Assembly: GCA_025200525.1 (NCBI GenBank)
Contig: CM045759.1
Location: 5,394,001 to 5,458,000, forward strand
Reading direction: 5' to 3'
Source: Camellia lanceoleosa
Lineage: Eukaryota; Streptophyta; Magnoliopsida; Ericales; Theaceae
DNA: 64,000 bases
Position 1 is the stretch's first letter, and the number at the start of each line of letters is the position of its first letter. A model generated the notes under the pieces. It worked only from the letters and a program-made list of their open reading frames with translations. It was not told where the DNA came from and searched no databases. Below, one piece after another: positions 33,084 through 44,577 of this stretch. The position numbers were made by a program, and so were the translations under genes.

Positions 33084-33271
33084 CATTAAGTTTTTGTGAT
33101 TTTGTTTTTTGTTATCTTGAAGGTGAATATAAGTTTGTAGATGTCTTTGGACTTTTATTTGAGTCCAGAGAAAATTATAATTTTTAGAAATTTCTCTGGA
33201 CTTTTATGTTGTTCTTGTGAAGTGTTTTTATGTTAAACAAATTATTTTTCTTGTTTTTTCTTTCAGTTTCA

Positions 33272-35859
33272 ATGGACAGTGCAGTATTGTTGTTGTGCAA
33301 ATATATGAATGATACTATTGTTATTAATGTTTCATGCGAATTGAATTTTGAGGAATTAGTTGGCATTTTGTGTAAAACATGGGAGAATTTGAAACCTGAG
33401 ACTATGTGTATTTCATATTCTATTGTGGGCCATCCGAATTGTATGGTTCGAAATAATATTGATTTTCTGAATATGTTGAGGGTTGTTTGTGCACGCGGTG
33501 TTGATATAGTTGATGTTTTCAGTTACTAGATATAGTACTTCTGATGAAGAGGATGAAGTGGGGTCTAATTGGGTAGATGTTGTGGATGGTGAGTGTGATA
33601 GGCTAGTGGATATTGAAAGGAATTCACTCTCTAAGTTTTGTTCTCACCAAGAAAATGTGTTATTGTTAGCTGGTTGGCGAAATAATATTATGAGTGTTGG
33701 ACAAAAGTTTGAGGGTGGTGTGGTTGAGTTCCGTACTTTTTTATTCAAGTATGCTATTGAGGTTGGTTTTCAGTTTACATATGTTAAAAATAACAAGCTG
33801 AGGGTTACAGCAGAATGTGCATATAAGGAATCAAGGGGATGTATGTGGCGTGTACATGCTTCAGTTGAAAAAATAAATGGATTCTTTTACATAAGGACTT
33901 TGAACAATGAACATACGTGTGGTGTGGCAGTTTGTGCGAGTAAACATGCTAGGATGACTTCCAGCTTAGTTTCTGGGCTGATACTTGAAGAGGTAAGTGC
34001 AAAACCTTTAACTCATCCAGTGGATGTTGTCAAAGAAATGAAAGACAAGTATGGGGTCTCAATCAGTTATAACTATGATTGGTTGGGTGTTGAAAAAGCA
34101 AAATGTAGTACATATGGGGATTCTTATTTGTCATTTGATCAATTACAATGGTATTTTGATGAGGCATTGAAGAACAATCCAGGTAGCCGTTTTGAGTTAG
34201 ATTTTGAAGATAACAAGCGTTTTAAAAGAGTGTTTGTGACTTTTCATGCATGCATTGCTGGTTTCAAATATTGTCGGTCATTGCTTTTTCTTGATGGAAC
34301 ATTTTTGAATGAACGATACAAAGGAGTTATGCTTGCTGCAATGGGGAAAGATGGGAATGAAGGTAATTGTAAAAATATCTAATTTTATCTAAGTATGTGA
34401 ATTTTCTATACATGTAGGAATTGAGTGAATGTGATTTTTCTCTGACACTTTGAATTTTCTCTAGTTTTGGCTACTGTGTGGATTTTCTATGGTTGTGGCC
34501 ACTGTGAGAATTTTCACTGGATTTTGGTCAGTGTGTGAATTTTCTCTAGATATTGTCATTGTGTGAATTTTATCTGTAATTGGTCACTAAGTGAATTTTC
34601 TCTGCATATTCTGATTGTGTGAATTTTTTCTGTAGTTGGTCACTAAGTCAATTTTCTCTGAATGTTGCCAATGTGTGAATTTTCTCTGGAGTTGGGCACT
34701 AAGTGAATTTTCTCTGGATGTTGGCAATGTCAAATTTTTCTGGTTGCTTACTGTTCTAATTTTCTCTACATGTGTATATCTAATATGCTTGTTCCCATTT
34801 GTTTTGTAGGTTTTTTTCTGTAGCTTTTGCTGTTGTTGATGCTGAGAATAAAGACAATTGGTGTTGGTTTCTTGAACATTTATGTGGAGTATTAGGATCA
34901 GAAAGGGTGATAAGTTTCATATCAGATCGACATTGTGATATTGTGGAGGGAATTGCTAGGTTTTTCCCTAACTGCTTTCATGGATTTTGTTTTGAATATC
35001 TAAAGAGAAATTTGAGGGAAAAGTTGTCATGTGGAAACACAAATTTGGTTAGGGAGACGATTGTGTCCAAGTTTTCATAATGTACATATGCGCCAACAAA
35101 GGCATCATTTCATTTCAAGTTAAATGAATTAAAAAGTGAGGGAGGAGACATTGTGAGTGTTTTCTTGAGACGTTTACCATATGAAAATTGGAGTGATGCA
35201 TATTTTGTGGGGAAACGTTATAGTGAGATGCATTCAAATGTTACTGAGTCATTCAATTCATGGATACGAGAAACTCGGCACTTGCCAATAACAAATTTGG
35301 TAGACATGATACAGTTGCAAATCATGAATATGAGGTCTAATAGGAGGCTGCTCTCTAGTAAATGGAATAAAGTTTTGTCTCCTCGTATGGATAGTGTGTT
35401 GGAGAAGTCTTTTTGGATGGGAGGACATGGAATGTGAGTTTATGATCTGATAATGTCTTTGAAGTGCATTGTTTTCCTTCGGTTATGGTTTATCTTGGGT
35501 TGAGAACTTGTTCATGTCAAAAATGGGAAATAAATGGGTATCCATGTTAACATGTTGTTGTTGTAATTTTTAGGAGTGAAAAGAATTTGAATTCATTTGT
35601 TGAACCATTTTTTCATGTTGATATGTATCGTCAAGCATACTCGTTTTCGATTGGCCCAGTTCCAACTGTTGAAAAACCTCTGTGTAGCATTAAAGATGCT
35701 ATGATTTTACCTCCATTGAGCAAGAGACTAGCTGGGAGGCCGAAGAAGAACAGAATTACTTCTACTAGAGAGTTTAAAAGGGTGATTAAGTGTAGTCGTT
35801 GTGAGAGTATTGGTCACCATAATAAGAGGACATGCAAGGAACCTTTGTTAAATAGTTGA
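33272..35859 (+). pseudogene. MuDR-type MULE transposase
   Basis: Starts at ATG 33272 (MDSAVLLLCKYMNDTIV). An N-terminal region comes first, then an acidic spacer (STSDEEDEVG) and a MuDR DNA-binding zinc-finger-like part (FRTFLFKYAIEVGFQF, CMWRVHASVEKINGFFYI, HTCG). The MULE DDE core follows (LFLDGTFLNERYKGVMLAAMGKDG, FAVVDAENKDNW, FISDRHCDIVEGI, FPNCFHGFCFEYLKRN), then a SWIM-like finger (CSCQKW...C.H). A CCHC knuckle (CSRCESIGHHNKRTC) precedes the stop at 35859. An intron occupies about 34363-34809 (GTAATT...TTTGTAG). Lesions: a frame change near 33515, an apparent 1-nt loss at the second-exon start, TAA at 35078-35080, and a stop inside the SWIM motif. Confidence 0.9.
34425..34765 (+). repeat. 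Minisatellite of the AATTTTCTCTGG motif inside the transposase intron
   Basis: About eleven degenerate units of 25-35 bp, each with GTGTGAATTTTCTCT(G/A) or CTAAGTGAATTTTCTCTG and a short spacer (gttggcaatg, gttggtcacta). All units have the same orientation, sense to the transposase gene. Confidence 0.88.
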
Positions 35860-37068
35860 GGATAATACATTTTATTAATTGAATAATACATTTGATGATT
35901 ACTTTGTGTATTTTGTTTTGTGAAATGTATTTTTTAGATAGTGTATATAATAATATCAATCAAATTCATCCAAAGAAATTTTTCAATATCAGTTAAAGTG
36001 TGCATTGTGTTTGTTGATATATACTATAGGCAGTGGGTTTGTAATACCTATCAAATTCATCCAGAGAAACTTTCCTATGGCAAAGAAAATTCTCTGTGTA
36101 TTGTGTTTTGAAGCTTCAAATTCATCCACATAAATTTGACAATGGCAGAGAAAAGTACTATATGGATTGTGTTTTTTTAATTTGATAATTGTTTTGTACT
36201 AACATAGTGCATTATAGATTGCATGATCATATAGGCACCTTCTTTGGCACGATACGAGTTAAATTTCTCTGTGAATTTCTGGTAACTTCATATTAGTCAT
36301 TTCAAGAAATGTGCACACCAGACAGAGCATACACAAAATTATTGCACTGAGTACAACCAGGAAACCAAATTAAGCTCTTTTGAAATTTCTCTGAGTTGAG
36401 AATTTCTCTGGACCAGGGAAGAATTTATCTAGAATCACTTCAACTCAGAAATTTTTCTCAAAGCCAGAGAAATTTTCCTTACCAACCCAGAGAAATTCAC
36501 AACTCAGAAATTCCATTTTCTGTCACCATTCGAATCCGTCAATTTCATCATGAGAAATTTTCCACTATCAAAGAAAATTATATGGGCATTGTGTTTTGAA
36601 ACTTCAAATTCATCCAGTGAAATTTTTCAGTAGCAGATAAAATTACTGTGCGCTTTGTGTTTTGTTGAGTTTCATGATTGTTTTGTACCAACACAAAGCA
36701 TTACAGATTACATGATCATATAGGCATCCCCTTGGGACGATACAAGTTAAATTTCTCTGTGAATTTCTAGTAATATCATACCAGAGAAATTTCTACAGAC
36801 AATTTTCCCTATGTGGATTGTGTTGACAATCACAATAAAATATATATATATATATATATTTAACCATTGATAGGTATGAAATTTACATTAGTTAAAATGA
36901 AATTTACATTAGTCAAAAAAGCATATATACATATATGTCAAGCATCATCATTCCTTCAATGTATAAACAAAAAACTGAATGGTTAATACTGTGTGGATAT
37001 ATGCATATATGTGAGACAATTTTCTCTGTGTGGATATGTACATTGTCTTCTTTTCACTAGTTTCACTA
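35860..37068. repeat. Region between convergent MULE genes, motif-rich
   Basis: No coding sequence. It contains many AGAGAAA(A)TT copies in both orientations. Partly duplicated blocks share the phrase gcattaYagattRcatgatcatataggca (around 36211 and 36699). A (TA)n tract lies at 36839-36860. Confidence 0.65.
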
Positions 37069-40000
37069 TTACATTTTTGGTTCTTCTTCTGGAGGTATTT
37101 CAATTGGTTCAGTCCATGACCGGCCAACTTCGGTCACAAATCTCTCTATAAGTTCTACCCTTATCAACCTTATGTCTTGTGTGAACAATTTGGAGCTGAT
37201 AGGTTCATGCTTGCTATATTGTTTCATTATATAGCAAACAAAGAGGCCACAATCGAGACTGCATACAAATTATAGGTATGGTTAGTTTTAAGAAACATAC
37301 AAATCAGATTATCTTATTTATAGATGTTGTATGAAACTTACGAATTACTGTCTTGTTGTGGAGCATTGTTGACATACGCAAAGTCGTAACTTGTGTTTTG
37401 TGAGTTTATCAATTTGAAAGAGGGTTGTGATTGAGCCTCTCTTTCAAGGCAAGCTTTCAAAAAATTCTCTACATAATCTTGCTACAAAAAAATAATTTTT
37501 AAATAATAGAGAAATTTATAGACAAATCAATAGGATTCTATGAAAATTATCATCACATAAAGATTATGATGGATCAGAGAAATTTGCACTCGTTACCAAT
37601 TGTTTTGCATCTTTGACATATTTGTCTTCTGCATCATCCTGCCTTGGCCTCAATGAGTTCTAAAGCCTCCATAAATTGTCTTGTTTGTCCAGGACAAACA
37701 AGGTCCAGTGATTTCCATGTGTGGACTTCTCATTACCTCCAGTATTTATTGGGAAATGGAGGAACCTGTAGTTCCTCCATGTTGTTTCAATATGCTTGTC
37801 AAATAAGGACACTCGAAAAGCTTGATTTTCTGTCATCTTGATAAAATTCTATGGTCAGAGAAAATCAAAAATTGGTTATGTTATGAGAAAGTTGAAATGA
37901 CAGGAATTTAAGAAATATACACAAAGAAATTTTAAATGCACACAACTAGCCAGAGAAAATTAGACTAGTGACACAACTAGCTTCAAGAAGTATCTTAAGA
38001 AGAGAAAGTAGTAAGTAAATTCTAGAGAAAATCAAATAAAATAGTAGTAACATACTAAGCTCATGGATGTGAAAAAAAATGAAGTTGGTTGTTGTCTTTC
38101 TCTCATTTGGTCAGCCAAAAGGATCTCTCCATAGCCATCAATGACCTGAAAAATATGATTTATAATTGTAATATTGGTTTATAAAGGCTGATGGAACATT
38201 GCAGAGAAATTTTGATGAAAGACTTACATTGTTGGAAATTTCTTTTTGCTTTATTAGGTTTCCAATGTCTTCGAAAGTAATGAGATTCAACTCACTTGTT
38301 CAAATTAAAGCCCTACAAGATGACAAAGAAAGAATTTAATTGTTGTTAATGCAATATAAGTTTGTAATTTTTTGTTTGTTATCTTCTATTTTCTTTGTTG
38401 TACTTACTCAAGTCCAGACACGTTTGATATATGCTGCAAGATGTCTTTTACATGATCTTTTATCAATTTTGAAATCGGTAGAGTTTGTGGAAAGACCCAA
38501 GATTTTCTGATGTTTATAGGTTAAGGCAAGATGTACGCATCAGCATCAAGTACTTCTTTGTCCTTTGTGGTTTGCTCAGTTTGCTTTGCAGCTTGTTTTG
38601 AAGCTCTAGTCACTTTCGCAACTTTGGGATATTGAAATTCTGGATCGTGCTGCTTTTCCTTCCTTTCTTTTGCCTTTAAATTTTTTATCATTGATGTCGG
38701 ATCTTTTTTGACTGTAGACAGTGAAAATATTAGTAAAAGTGAAATTTCTTTGAAATAACAAATGATATTTCAATATGTAAATTTATTTGATTCAATATTT
38801 TCCAATTACCAGAGACTTTTGTCTTTTGTTTCGGTTGTTATTTGTGTGCCATTTGTTCTTGTTGGGTTGTTGGTTGTTGTTCCACTTGCATTCAAACTAT
38901 ACAAAGTGAAAATCAAATAAGCCCTAAAAATTGAATAAGAAAATAGACAGAGAAAATGAAATGAGCAGTAGAAATCAATAGAAATAAGTGGCAGAAACTA
39001 ATGTGTTCAGAGAAATATAATTTCCAGAGAAAATTACCAATGACATAGAAAATTATAATAAATAGAAATTTCTCTGAGTCTGAGTTATGTTGACACAAGA
39101 ACATAACTTTTTGTGGCTCAAGATTTTCACTGACCTTGTGGTTGAAGTTGTGTTGGTGTTCGATATGGTTGTGGTACCAGTTGGACGGATAGTTCTTGAA
39201 CTTGTTCATGCAATTTAGCATTTTTAGTTTCAAGCTCTGAATTTGAATACCACAACTGTTGAATTATTTTTGTATCGTCTTCTTTTTGAACCTCCAACAT
39301 CCTTAGTTTCATTTGGATTGTGCTATCTTTTTCTTGAAGTTCTGAGTTAAGTGATGTCAAGGTTCTTATTGCAATATCCTTTTCAGCAAGTAATTCAATC
39401 CAATTTCTCGCTTCTTCTTTTTTAGATTGAGAAAGTGCCTTTAGTCTTTGACGTAGATCAGTAATTTGGGCATCCTTTGATTCCTCAGATTCTTGAGGCT
39501 GATGCATTATTGAGCCACAAATGCTATCACGTTGTTGGTGCATCGGCTCATTACGTTCTTCTTCATCACTTTCCTCCTTGTTTTCTTCTTGCTGTTCATC
39601 TTCTTCTTCATCTTCTTCTTTACTGTCTTCTTCTTTCTGTTCATTTTGTTCTTTGTCTTCTGCTTTTATTTATTCACGTTCTTCTCTGGCTTCCGCTTCT
39701 TCACTACTTGCTTGATCTTCTTGTCCATTGCTAGCTTCGTATTCTTCTATGTTGCCTTCTGCTTCTTCATTCCCTCCTTCTTCCAATGGATCTTGTAATG
39801 TCTCCTTGAATTTGACCATTGCCTTTTTTGATTCTTTCTTCGTCTTTTTACCAAGACAGAACTCCTCTGATGGGTTTTTAACTAGCTGCTTGTTATTTAT
39901 TTGTAATAGGAGGCTCTTTTATTAGAGAAATGTTACAAAATTCACTGAGAGAAAAAAATCAAATAAGGAAAATAAAATTCATCTAAATGATACTAATGGG

Positions 40001-41708
40001 AAACAAACTTCAGAGAAAATTGTATGGGCCAGAGAAAATTAAAGACAAGGAGTTAATTTTATAAGGCAGAGAAAATTATGAAACAAGCAACACAATTTAG
40101 ATATCAGAGAAAATCAATCAAGGCATATAAGTTAATGTTTGACTGTAATTGTGTCAGAGAAATTTGGATTCCAGAGAAAATTCATTAAAATGGTAGAAAT
40201 AAACAGTGTTTATCAAAGATACAAGGCACATAAGTTATGGGCCAGAGAAAATTATGAAACAACCAACATAATTCAGATATTAGAGAAAATCAATTAGGGT
40301 ATATAAGTTAATGTGTTACAATTGTGGTCAAAGAAATTTAGAATGCAGAGAAAATTAATTACAATGGCAGAAATAAACCAGTGGTAACCAAAGAAGAAAA
40401 CATAAATTGATAGTTCAGAGAAAATTGACCTTAATCAATCAATGCACAAGGAGGGAAACAAAACAGTGGTCAGAGAAATTTTGAAATTTCACTGAGATTT
40501 CAGTAGTGATAGAAATTTAACCTGTCGAGATGCAAGAGAGTGGACTGGTGTCTTCTGCAGCTGTTTCGTCAAGGTTTGCAGGTTCCACTTGGCACATCTT
40601 GGGAAGTCAGTTGTGTTACTGTCTTCCGAGTCAATGATATTTGCATGTTCACCTGGCCAATACTGTGATGAAAATTAAAGTAATTAAATTTTTCTAAATG
40701 CACAAATTTGTAAGTATGATAACTGCAAATTTGAATGGATATTATACTTACCAGCAATGCAATGACACACCCCGTAACTTTTTCTGGAGTTTTGTGCAAT
40801 GCTATGATAGAATCAATCAATGTTGATGTGATTGCTTCTGGCCAATCATACTGTTTCATTGATTCAAGTGGTTCCACATACTTTATAAAAACCCACCCTA
40901 TTGAATTCCCACTTGTTGCAAAAAATAGGATGAGACACAAGTACAATGTAACAATGATTGCTACATCTTTGAAGTCAGTTGGTTGCTTGCCTTTCATTGC
41001 TTTGACCAAGGCATTTTTAAGAACAGGACCAGTGAGCCTTGTATTCTTTTGGAATCTTCTCCTTAGGAATGTAGATTTTGGCTTTTTAGAGTATCTTAAT
41101 GACATGGCTCCTTTACCTCCTTGCAAACCAAAAATCGAGGTTATGTCATTTGTTGTAAAGGTCAAGTTCTTTTTATCAACTGTGACTGCTTTTGTTTTTT
41201 CATTGTAACATTGGATTATTGCAACTACATCATCATCAGATTTCCTAGATTTCTTTGGATCCATCTTTCCAGTGGTTAGAACTTGGATCAAATACTAGAA
41301 TGGGGTCTTTTGAAACTTTACAAGTTGGTTTGAATTGAATTTAAGTGTTTGAAAAAAAGGAGACAACAGATGAGAGGTTGGATCGGTATTGAATGCTGTA
41401 GTGAGCTCTCTTTCTTTGGAGTTTAACAGGTTTTTTCCTCCTTGAGCTTGAGTCTTTTGAAGTTGGGGTACTCATCTGGATGCTAGTTGCTTCATCACCT
41501 TGGACTTGTGTGTTTTGGCGAGGAGTTTGTGGTGTTTTGCTGCTGGTTTTTGATCTTGGATCATAAGAAGACTAAGAGAGTTGTTCTTTCTTGCTTGGTG
41601 TTTCCAGTGTTTTGCTGCTGGTTTTTTATCTTAGCTCATAAGAAGACTGAGAGAGTTTCTGTTTCTTGCTTGGTGTTTCCGATGTTTTGCTACTTTTACG
41701 TTTTACCA
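37069..41708 (-). pseudogene. Ulp1/C48 cysteine-protease-like gene of the MULE
   Basis: The minus-strand start is at 41708 (MVKRKSSKTSETPSKK), a Lys/Ser-rich N-terminus with a repeated TSxTPSKK. Next comes a DUF1985-like region (40760-41264: FTTNDITSIFGLQGGKG, GWVFIKYVEPLE). A Glu-rich stretch (39545-39800) and a coiled coil (39127-39543) follow. The protease domain comes last, with RNYRFLHFPIN, HWTLFVLDKQDN (catalytic His; 37700-37740) and CSLDCGLFVCYIMKQ (catalytic Cys; about 37222-37262), ending ...PPEEEPKM at 37069. Stops occur near 41650, 39672 and before NSLRPR, where the catalytic Asp is expected but Asn is seen. Ulp1 enzymes process SUMO; the role in MULEs is unknown. Confidence 0.82.
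40067..40345. repeat. 176-bp direct repeat in an intron of the Ulp1-like gene
   Basis: The phrase cagagaaaattatg, followed by aaacaa(g/c)caacaYaattYagatat, occurs at 40067 and again at 40243. About 100 bp of similar sequence follows each copy, ending in cagagaaaattRattaMaatgg-like text. It carries several copies of the MULE motif. Confidence 0.8.
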
Positions 41709-41739
41709 TTTCTAGACAATGATTAAAAGATAAAGATAT

Positions 41740-43060
41740 CAACATTAAATCCCAGAGAAAATTGAGCATGCCAGAGAAAATTGGACATGTCAGATAAAAT
41801 TACAGATAAGGGAGAAAATTACAAATAAGAGAAAATTGGAGATGTCAAAGAAAATTTCAGATAAGGGAAAATTATAGAAAAATGGACATGCCAGAGGAGT
41901 TTGGACATTAAAAATTAAATGTCAGAGAAAATCAACAAAGCATCATAAACATGAGAGAGAAATTTTCAATAATTGTTAAAATTACATATAGAAGTAAACA
42001 TACTAGAGAAAATGAATGACAGAGAAAAGTAAATATGGCAAGCCAAAGAAAATTTCCATTCCACAATTAGCAAGATAAAATAAACAAAGTAATGTAAACA
42101 TGCCACTGAAAATTACACCACATTGAAACCAAGAATTAAACAAAATAAACATAGCAGAGAAAAATACACATTCCGGAGAAAATTACACATTCTTGAGGAA
42201 ATTTCCATTCCAGAGAAAATTTCAATTCATAATATTAAAATGCCAAAGAAATTTACATACACAACCAGAGAAAATTAACTATGATAGAGACACACAAGGG
42301 AGGAAAGTGATGTGATGCGGTTAGAGAAAATTATAAATACCAGAGAAACTTAGACAGAGGCAAGAGAGTAATAGACATTCCATAGAAAAATACATATTCC
42401 AGAGAAATTTACAAAGCAGAGAAATTCATAGACAAAATCACAGAAATATGTTCAAGAATAAGATCAAAACACAGAGAAATAAATTTTTTTTTCAAAATAC
42501 ACATGTCAGAGAAAATTCAAATAAGAAACATTCATTCCAGTCCATAATATTAAAATGCCAGAGAAAATTAAACATGATAGAGACACACAAGGGAGGAAAG
42601 TGATGTGATGTGGTTAGAGAAAATTATAAATACTAGAGAAACTTAGACAGAGACAAGAGAGTAATAGACATTCCAGAGAAAGATAGACATTCCAATTAAA
42701 AATACATATTACAGAGAAATTTACAGAGTAGGGAAATTTATAGACAAAATCACATAAACATGTTGAAGAATAAGATGAAAACACAGAAAATTATTTTTTT
42801 CAAAATAAACATGCTAGAGAAAATTGAAAAAAGAAACATACATCAAGCAAAAACCAGAGAAATTCAAATGCCAAAGAAATTTACAGATAAAATTACACAA
42901 ATATGTTCAAGAATAAGTTCAAAACTCACAGAAATAACTTTTTTCAAATTCAGGTAGTTTTTTATTACGAAATTGAAACCCTAATTTATGGAAAGTTAAT
43001 ATAAAATGCAATTAACTGTGTTTCCAGAGAAAATCTAGTTGTATTGTATAAAAACTTACC
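41740..43060 (-). repeat. Dense CCAGAGAAAATT array upstream of the Ulp1-like gene
   Basis: Variants of CCAGAGAAAATT (AATTTTCTCTGG on the minus strand) occur every 15-40 bp throughout, in one predominant orientation. A block of about 230 bp is directly duplicated with an offset of 293 bp (gatagagacacacaaggg at 42283 and 42576). A third partial copy follows near 42865-42950. Confidence 0.88.
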
Positions 43061-43901
43061 AGAGTTAGGATGAAACTTGAATGACGAGCTGATATGGCCT
43101 GAGATGAAGATGCGACGTGATGAAGATGAACTGAGATGACGATGAACGATAAACAGTGAAAACCGGGTCAGAGAAATTTGTGAGGAAGGAATGAGAATGA
43201 TTGTTGCAGAAGATAACGAAGCTCTAATGTCGATGGTAAAGATGATATTGAAACCCTAGTTCTGTTGGTCTCTTGTTCGTGAAGATGGTGGATGCTTGGA
43301 ATGGAACTCAGACGTCGGAATGAGTTTCGTTTCTGTGTTAATTTTGAGAAGGGCATTTTTGTCCACAAAATAATTAAAAACGCGCGCCAAGTTATTCAGG
43401 GATCTGATGCATCACTATTTTTTTTGTGTCATTTATCCTCTAAATTATTATTATTAGGGACCTTAAAAAAATTCCCCATTGGTTTATTACAATATATTTG
43501 ATTGTATCTAATAATTTTTTTCATACAATAATTATTAAGTAAACGGAGGAAGTACTAGAAGTTTGAGTTGGATTTCACAGTTGATTTAATTTGTATTGGT
43601 TGTTTTTTTAGATTTAATTGGTATGGGTTATGTTTAAGATTGAGTAGAATTTAATTTGTATTAACTTGCATTAAATAATATTTTGTTATTTGTTTGTATT
43701 ATATTTACATGTTAAAGATTTATTTATTTTAATTATTTATTATTGATTGATTCATTTATTTTTAATATAGTAAAACCGTGGTTTCAACTCAAACCAACCT
43801 GAGTTACATTAGGTTAGGTTGGGTTGATTTTAATGTATGATTAATTTGATTCTAGGTCTAAAAATTTGAAATCAATTATGATTGGGTTAGTTCTAAATTT
43901 A
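43061..43901. other. Probable MULE edge and AT-rich flank
   Basis: No supported gene. GAAGGGCATTTTTGTCC near 43350 resembles MULE terminal sequence, but no partner repeat was found on the left. From 43500 on the sequence is plain AT-rich DNA. Confidence 0.4.
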
Positions 43902-44264
43902 ATGAATAATGTTATATGTACCAATTATTGTACTAACGAGTGTACCAATTGATGATGTCACATAATTTAAAAGGTTTTTAATATTTGTAATTTGTATAAT
44001 GAGTGGGGTCAATAATAATGCCATAACTAGTGTTGGTACACTAGTTAGTACACTAATTAGTACATGTAGCACCACCGAAATTTAATATCAAATTGGTGGT
44101 GCTACATGCACCAATTAGTGTACTAACTAGTGTATTAGTTATGACATTATTATTTATCCCACTTATTATACAAATTACAAATATCAAAAATATCTTAAAT
44201 TATGTCACATTATCAATTGGTACATTAGTTAGTATATTAATTGGTACATATAGTATTATTCATA
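43902..44264. mobile_element. Fold-back MITE, arms of about 165 bp
   Basis: The left arm (atgaataatgttatatgtacc ... catgtagcaccacc) and the right arm are near-perfect reverse complements. They meet around a short AT loop (gaaatttaatatcaaatt, about 44077-44094). The arms share gtaccaattR.tgtactaac and gtagcaccacc. There is no coding capacity. I could not assign a superfamily or a clear TSD. Confidence 0.85.
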
Positions 44265-44542
44265 TCAAATTAAACCAAATCAACCCATGAGCACCCCTAA
44301 TTATTACATATATTAAAATTATAATTTTTAAAATTTAAAAAACCCAAACAGATTATCAAATTCTTGAACCATTTACAAGCAGAGGGAGGGAGGGAGGGAG
44401 GGATTGATATGGTGAAGTTCAGATACATCACTCGAGGCAAATAAAGAGTGGGCCTCCCAAAATCCAGACGTTATATTTTGGCCCTCAACGGCCAAATTCT
44501 ACTCATTTAAATTCAAATCAAAACTCTCCATCCCTCCCCAAA

Positions 44543-44576
<34 letters not shown>

Positions 44577-44577
44577 A
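44265..44577 (+). promoter_or_regulatory. Upstream region of the membrane protein gene
   Basis: It contains a (GAGG)n tract at 44381-44403 and a (CT)n tract at 44547-44574 ending three bases before the ATG. A pyrimidine-rich leader of this kind is common in plant 5' UTRs. No unambiguous TATA box was assigned. Confidence 0.45.

Larger units (their letters stand above)
30811..43450. mobile_element. Kaonashi-like Mutator element (MULE) with MuDR and Ulp1-like genes
   Basis: Two convergent genes lie here: a MuDR-type transposase on the plus strand (33272-35859) and a Ulp1/C48-protease-like gene on the minus strand (37069-41708). MULEs that carry a Ulp1-like gene are known as Kaonashi MULEs. The whole interval is filled with an AATTTTCTCTGG-type motif, which stops abruptly on both sides (about 30810 and 43060) and so marks the extent. 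Exact ends are unknown: I found no matching terminal inverted repeats or 9-bp TSD. The right end may lie in the 43340-43450 stretch (GGGCATTTTTGTCC...). A solo LTR at 31348-33083 interrupts it. Confidence 0.75.

Noticed and set aside
39477..39798. Plus-strand hydrophobic Ser/Leu-rich ORFs
   Set aside because: They are the complement of the Glu-rich GAA/GAG codons of the Ulp1-like gene on the minus strand.
40735..41208. Plus-strand ORF of 157 codons
   Set aside because: Antisense shadow of the DUF1985-like part of the Ulp1-like gene, which has the recognisable motifs.
30811..43450. Matching long terminal inverted repeats for the MULE
   Set aside because: I compared the sequence around 30800 with the complement of 43340-43480 and saw no convincing match; the ends are left open.
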